Part shown: positions 21,685 through 26,000 of the stretch, one piece after another
Position numbering within the stretch: the first letter of the stretch is position 1
Layout of the letters: each line of letters starts with the position of its first letter
Source of the DNA: Bacteroidota bacterium
Lineage (GTDB): Bacteria; Bacteroidota; Bacteroidia; Flavobacteriales; Schleiferiaceae
Reading direction: 5' to 3'
Assembly (NCBI GenBank): GCA_005786915.1
Contig: SYCM01000037.1
Coordinates: 1 to 26,000, forward strand
Length of the DNA stretch: 26,000 nucleotides
Program-made: the position numbers and the translations under genes
The notes under the pieces: model-generated
Told to the model about the DNA's origin: nothing
Databases searched by the model: none
What the model saw: only the letters and a program-made list of their open reading frames with translations

Positions 21685-23920
21685 ACGCTTGAAGCACCTG
21701 GCCTTGCGCGGTGAAAATGCGCATTCCGGCGGGGCCCTCGTCGCGCCAAGTGGCTTCAGATGCAGCTTCCACACGGAACTGGCCCAGGCGTTGCCCAAGG
21801 CTCGTGTAGACTTCGACTACGATCGGTTCCGAGAACGGATTGCGCAGGGTGAACTGATCCGAAAACGGGTTGGGGAAACCTACCAGCCGCAGCCCTTCGG
21901 GCTCGATCAGGCCCCCTAAGCTGCCGGCGTTGGGTGCGTTGGGGCTGGCGTGCTGGTCGAACACACTCCAGGTGTACGAAAGGTCCGCACGGCGGCCAAA
22001 CGACTGGTCCTCCATTAACGGAGGCAGCCGTACCTCGTCGAGCACCACCCATTGTCCGCTGACCTGCTTGCTCAGGTAAAGGCCTTCGCCGAGGGCGTCC
22101 AGTTTGAAGGGGAGGGCCCCGTTGAAGCTGCTGGAACCGGCGGCCCACAGGACGAGGCGCCCTCCAGCGGGAACGCTGTAGCCGTTGAGGCTGGCCTTGC
22201 CCAAGTTGGATTTGCTGTCGCTCAGGTACAGGCCATTAAGGCTGGCTGCGGAACTGCCGGGATTCGCGAGCTCAATCCAATCTTCTTTGGCGCCGTTGGG
22301 GGCACTGGGCCCGTTCACGTTGGCGCTGGCCACCTCATTGAGTACGACGTTGGGAGCCGCGTAGGTGGTCCAGCTCGCCGGACTGCAGGGGGCGGACGTG
22401 GAAGCGCCTTGGTCGTCGCTCGCCGTCACGTAGTACCGAAAACCGTTGGAGACGCCGGTCAAGAGTCCGCCATAGAGCCGGTCGCCTGAGGCCTCGTCGA
22501 AGTGCCCCCCGTCGTCCCAGAGCACGAGGCTCTGCCAGGAGCCGCCAAACGGCTCGTAGTGCAGGGTCACCGTCGGAGTTGCCTCGTCCCATACCTCAAC
22601 TTGGATCGGCAGGCTGCCTAAAGCGCCGTGCCCGACAATTCGCGGCGGAAAAACGATCGGTTCCACGTTGCCTTGCAGAATTTGAACGGTAGACGACGCC
22701 ACACGGGTCGCCATGAACGGGTGAATGCCCGATTTCACGTGCGCCCCGGCGGCCTGGTCGAGGGCCGTCCAAAAGTCCAGGGAATCGTAGCCGTAGTCTA
22801 AGCTGCGAAAGGGGTCTTCTTCGACGTAGGGGGCCAATTGGGCCCGAATCTGCTGGTTACGGGACGTCCAGGCCGCGGGGTCGGTCAGGTCTGCGAGCTC
22901 GCTTAAAAACAGCCCGAGTCGGCGCTGGGCAGCTGGATTAGAGATAATCTTGGTGTACAGCGGATACGTGCCAAACTGCGTGATTCCGCGCGTGGCCCAG
23001 TTGATGTTGAACCAATCGATGCCAAAGGTATTGTCGGCGTCGTAGGACATGAAGTGCATCAGCCCGCTCGCGGGGTCCTCGTACAGGTAAAAGTTGTTCT
23101 GGTTGAACGAATGGTTGTCCCAGTGTCCCGTCGTGATTTCCCAGGCGAGCCATTTGAGGTAGTCGTTTACCTGGAACACGCTGTCAAGGGCGCACAGCGA
23201 CTGGGTGCTCGTCGTGGCGTGAAGGGCGGTCACAAACCGAGCAAGGCCAGAATAGTCGTCGGCGGCCTTGTTGGTTTCGAGCTCGTAGACTCGGCGTCCG
23301 CCCGAACTGAGCTTGTACGCCCCCGGGCTGCTCCCCAAATTGGCCAAATTGGCGGGATACAGGCACTTGTAAAGGTTTCCGGGATCGCGAGCGAAGCGGT
23401 GCGCGACAAAATCGTCGTTGAGGTGCTCAACGTTGGCGTAGAGCCCGTAGGCTTGGCCGTTGATGAACAGGCGAACGTGGTTGACGCGCGGAGCCGGCAA
23501 GCCCAAGTCGCGCGCGAGTTCCCAGGCGATTCGGGCCCTCATGATGCTGGGGTCGTTGTGCTCTCCGTTGAGGTTCAAGTCCTTAACGCCCTGGGTGCGC
23601 GCCCCTGAGGTAAAGCTGTTGAACGAGATTTTAAACGACTTTTTGGCGCTTTGACGCGAGGTATTGCCCCGCAGGCGGAATCCCACCTCGATTCCGCTCA
23701 CCGAAAAGCCGGGCGCCGTAAAGGCAAACTGCGCGTGGTATTCGTAGTCGCTCGTGACGTTGTTCCAAATCGCGTTCAGGCTGTCCGCGGGGATGCTGAT
23801 GTCGATGCGCGGAACCGCGTCGGTGCGGTACAGCTGGTTCGCCGGCGGGTGGGGAAGTCGCTGCGCCCACAATCCGCCAAGGCTCAGCACAGCGGCAGCT
23901 AAAATCCAAGGTAGTCGCAT
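21671..23920 (-). CDS. Secreted CotH-kinase family protein with lamin-tail domain and T9SS type-A sorting signal
   Basis: A 749-residue protein. It has a signal peptide at 1-19 (hydrophobic core, LWA-Q). The CotH protein-kinase-like domain spans about 35-400: RLRGNTSRQSAKKSFK at 82-97 is the ATP-binding RGxxS..KK signature, VNHVRLFINGQAYGLYANVEHLNDDF at 146-171 follows, and YDADNTFG at 293-300 carries the metal-binding acids. An Ig-like region (430-520), a lamin-tail (LTD) domain (525-640) and a C-terminal sorting domain from 675 (VGFPNPFSDQFTL) complete it. CotH proteins phosphorylate spore-coat proteins in Bacillus; here the enzyme would act outside the cell on surface proteins or glycans, an inference. 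It lies 16 bp after the GH92 gene, so the two are probably co-transcribed. Confidence 0.9.
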   Translation of the reverse strand: MRLPWILAAAVLSLGGLWAQRLPHPPANQLYRTDAVPRIDISIPADSLNAIWNNVTSDYEYHAQFAFTAPGFSVSGIEVGFRLRGNTSRQSAKKSFKISFNSFTSGARTQGVKDLNLNGEHNDPSIMRARIAWELARDLGLPAPRVNHVRLFINGQAYGLYANVEHLNDDFVAHRFARDPGNLYKCLYPANLANLGSSPGAYKLSSGGRRVYELETNKAADDYSGLARFVTALHATTSTQSLCALDSVFQVNDYLKWLAWEITTGHWDNHSFNQNNFYLYEDPASGLMHFMSYDADNTFGIDWFNINWATRGITQFGTYPLYTKIISNPAAQRRLGLFLSELADLTDPAAWTSRNQQIRAQLAPYVEEDPFRSLDYGYDSLDFWTALDQAAGAHVKSGIHPFMATRVASSTVQILQGNVEPIVFPPRIVGHGALGSLPIQVEVWDEATPTVTLHYEPFGGSWQSLVLWDDGGHFDEASGDRLYGGLLTGVSNGFRYYVTASDDQGASTSAPCSPASWTTYAAPNVVLNEVASANVNGPSAPNGAKEDWIELANPGSSAASLNGLYLSDSKSNLGKASLNGYSVPAGGRLVLWAAGSSSFNGALPFKLDALGEGLYLSKQVSGQWVVLDEVRLPPLMEDQSFGRRADLSYTWSVFDQHASPNAPNAGSLGGLIEPEGLRLVGFPNPFSDQFTLRNPFSEPIVVEVYTSLGQRLGQFRVEAASEATWRDEGPAGMRIFTAQGQVLQAFKRD

Positions 23921-23936
23921 TCCGTAAAGTTCGGGC

Positions 23937-26000
23937 TCAGCGCGCCGTTACCGAAACCTCGTCCACGAAGATGAAGGTCTCGCCGCCCGCACCCGGGTGC
24001 CAGGGCAAAAGCACCCCGGGATTTTTCAAGTCGACCTCCACCGAAACAAGCTGGGAGCCCGCCGGGGCCCGCAGCGTAATTCCATCACGAAAAACGGCGC
24101 TCTCTTCTTCGCTCCGCGCGCGCGCTCCCCATTCCAGCGACGCGCTTTGGCGGTAGCCGTCCGCAAACGTGGCCGTGACGGTAACCTGCTCGGGCAGGGC
24201 AATCCAGGACTTAATGTCCTTGAGAAGGCCTACTTCCACCCGAATTTCGCTGGCGGTGATCGGGCTGGGGTGGCTCAAACGCAGCGCCACGTCCTGTCCC
24301 TGAATACCGGTCCATTCGCCTTTGCGCCAATCGACGTCGCCAAGCACGCCGTCAACCAGGCTGGCGGAACCTGGATCGTACTGCGGGTTGGGCTTGCCCG
24401 CCGCTACCTGCGCCTGCCATGCGTTGGGCTTTTGCGTCGTAACGGCCACCGAACGGTGCTGCGTCACCCCGTCGCCGCGCACGAGTGTTTGGCTCTGCGC
24501 CACGGACTGCGGTTGGCCGTCGATCCAGGCGGTCGTTTCGCCCTGAAAACGGCGCGGAACGTTAATCCTCGGAGCCGGAAGCACTTCGCCGGCGGTGCCG
24601 TGGTCGACGTTCGCGTACGGAGTCAACGGGGAGGCCTGATCCCCTTGATTCCAGGCAATTACTCGGGACGTGCAGAGCTCGCGGTGGTCCAAATAGCTCC
24701 GGTTGCTGCGCAGGCGGTTGGGGTTGAGCAAATCGAGCGACTGCAGGTAGGTTCCGCTTCCTTTGCGCACCAAATCGGTAGACAGCCCTTGGGCGCGCAG
24801 GGCCACCCGGTCCCAGATCATGGGCCCCACCGCGTAGCGCGCCTCTCCGGGCACCAGCGGGTAAAGACCCCACGAACTCATCACGTACCACGCCGACATT
24901 TGGCCGCAGTCTTCGTTGCCTTGGTAGCCGTCGGGCCGGTCGCTGTACATCGTCTCGAGAATCTCGAGAATCCGCTCGTGTCCTTTGTCGGGGCGTTCGG
25001 TCGCCGCGTACAGCCAGGCAATGTGGTGCGACGGCTCGTTTCCGTGGGCGTACTGCCCGATCAAGCCCGTAATGTCGGCCTGTTCGCGACCTACGGTGGC
25101 CGACGGAGCCGCAAACAGCGCGTCGAGCTGACCTTCAAGCGTGCGGCCTTGGCTGGCCAGCATCGAAGTCCACCGCTTCAGGTCGTGCACCGGAGCAAAG
25201 CTGTACTGCCACGCATTGGCCTCGGTAAAGTGGTTGTTGACCTCCCGCGGTTCGTAGCGCGGCATAAAGTCGCCGTTGTCGCGCGGACGCATCAAGCCCG
25301 TCTCCGGGTCGAGCAGGCTTACCCAGCCCTGGCTCCGGCGCCAGAACTGTTCGGCAACGTCTCCGCGGTTGAGGCGCTGTGCCGTCCAGGCAATCGTCGC
25401 GTCGTCGTAGCTGTATTCCAGGGTTTTGGACACGCTTTCGGACTCGTCTTGAATGCTCAAGTACCCATTGGCCCGGTAGGTGGGAATCCCAAAAACAGGC
25501 GACTGTGCGGTCGCCACCATCGCCCGGAGCAGGCGCTCGGAGTCGATTTCATAGCCCTTGGCGTGCGCGTCGGCGAGCACGCTCACGCTGTGGTAGGCGA
25601 TCATGCAGTTCGTCTCGTTGCCCGCCAACTCCCAGACCGGCAGCCGGCCCGACTGCTCGTACATGTCGAGCATCGTGGCGACGAAATCTCTGGTTCGTTC
25701 GGGCTGCACCAAGGCATACAGCGGGTGCGCAGTGCGGTAGGTGTCCCACAGCGAAAACACGGTGTAGTGCGCGTGTTCCGCGTCGCGATGTATCTGGCCG
25801 TCCATCCCGCGGTATCGCCCGTCTGCGTCACTCCAGAGGTTGGGAACACTAAAAGCATGGTACAGCGCCGTCGCATAAATGCGCTTTTGGGCGGCGGAAC
25901 CTCCGCGAACTTGGGCTCGGTCCAGTTCTGATTGCCAAGCGCGTTCGGAGGCGCGCTGGCACGAAGCAAAATCGGGCGTCTTGCTGAGGGTGGCCGCGAG
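23937..26000 (-). CDS. GH92 family glycosidase, probable exo-alpha-mannosidase (partial, N-terminus off the right edge)
   Basis: The frame is open from the window edge to a TGA at 23937-23939 (687 codons visible); an internal ATG at 25805 is not the start, since the upstream codons continue the family sequence (ALYHAFSVPNLWSDADGRYRG). GH92 enzymes are Ca2+-dependent exo-mannosidases acting with inversion. Diagnostic blocks are SLWDTYRTAHPL, the general-acid Glu in HGNEPSHHIAW (codon at 25035-25037), and GNEDCGQMSAWYVMSSWGLYP with the catalytic acidic residues. About 250 C-terminal residues form a discoidin/F5-8C-like beta domain (YDPGSASLVDGVLGDVDWRKGEWTG region), a common accessory carbohydrate-binding module. 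There is no T9SS sorting domain at this C-terminus. It is followed 16 bp later by the CotH gene. Confidence 0.93.
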   Translation of the reverse strand, partial: LAATLSKTPDFASCQRASERAWQSELDRAQVRGGSAAQKRIYATALYHAFSVPNLWSDADGRYRGMDGQIHRDAEHAHYTVFSLWDTYRTAHPLYALVQPERTRDFVATMLDMYEQSGRLPVWELAGNETNCMIAYHSVSVLADAHAKGYEIDSERLLRAMVATAQSPVFGIPTYRANGYLSIQDESESVSKTLEYSYDDATIAWTAQRLNRGDVAEQFWRRSQGWVSLLDPETGLMRPRDNGDFMPRYEPREVNNHFTEANAWQYSFAPVHDLKRWTSMLASQGRTLEGQLDALFAAPSATVGREQADITGLIGQYAHGNEPSHHIAWLYAATERPDKGHERILEILETMYSDRPDGYQGNEDCGQMSAWYVMSSWGLYPLVPGEARYAVGPMIWDRVALRAQGLSTDLVRKGSGTYLQSLDLLNPNRLRSNRSYLDHRELCTSRVIAWNQGDQASPLTPYANVDHGTAGEVLPAPRINVPRRFQGETTAWIDGQPQSVAQSQTLVRGDGVTQHRSVAVTTQKPNAWQAQVAAGKPNPQYDPGSASLVDGVLGDVDWRKGEWTGIQGQDVALRLSHPSPITASEIRVEVGLLKDIKSWIALPEQVTVTATFADGYRQSASLEWGARARSEEESAVFRDGITLRAPAGSQLVSVEVDLKNPGVLLPWHPGAGGETFIFVDEVSVTAR

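Noticed and set aside
23997..25931. 644-codon open frame on the plus strand opposite the GH92 gene
   Set aside because: Its translation is Arg/Gly/Val/His-rich with no family motifs, while the minus strand encodes an unmistakable GH92 enzyme. Long antisense frames are expected opposite GC-rich codons.

Overview
The window is chromosomal DNA from a member of the Bacteroidota, most likely a relatively GC-rich Flavobacteriales lineage. The evidence is three secreted proteins with type IX secretion (T9SS) C-terminal sorting domains of both type A and type B, a GH92 alpha-mannosidase, a TPR / DUF368 / shikimate dehydrogenase / DUF349 cluster of the kind seen in Flavobacteriia, and repeated matches to the Bacteroidota -7 promoter element TAnnTTTG. 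No rRNA, tRNA, CRISPR array, insertion sequence or phage gene is visible. The standard genetic code fits, with TGA used as a stop.

Layout. 1-4739 (minus) is a tightly packed four-gene unit, TPR protein -> DUF368 membrane protein -> aroE -> DUF349 protein; the last gene runs off the left edge. 4740-4871 is a divergent promoter region. 4872-7400 (plus) holds a GlmM-type phosphohexomutase and a cysteine desulfurase. 7397-11803 (minus) holds a SAM methyltransferase with a THUMP-like C-terminus, followed by a large type-B T9SS protein. 11863-16560 (plus) holds a large modular type-A T9SS protein and a TerC-family membrane protein. 16557-17348 (minus) is a nitroreductase. 17438-20769 is a small accessory-looking block: an AlbA_2 (Schlafen-type) protein, a possible small RNA with an intrinsic terminator, an orphan 422-residue protein with an HTH-like N-terminus, a DMT-like membrane protein and a stand-alone cNMP-binding-like protein. 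20923-21684 (plus) is a GT2 glycosyltransferase. 21671 to the right edge (minus) holds a CotH-kinase/lamin-tail T9SS protein preceded by a partial GH92 mannosidase.

The first half is mostly housekeeping (aromatic amino acids, cell-wall precursors and lipid-carrier recycling, Fe-S or tRNA sulfur, RNA methylation) plus surface proteins. The right end is surface and glycan biology. The most unusual part is 18011-20361. Two near-identical 17-bp palindromes (GGTACA-N5-TGTACC) sit directly upstream of candidate -7 elements, inside an array of GTACC half-sites spaced about one helical turn. One lies upstream of a candidate ~55-nt RNA and the other between the orphan HTH-like gene and the membrane-protein gene. 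This looks like an undescribed local regulatory circuit, but it is inferred from sequence alone.

A second theme is transcript architecture. Several genes carry a -7-like element exactly 4 nt upstream of the start codon, which suggests leaderless mRNAs. Three of the four convergent gene pairs overlap at their stop codons.
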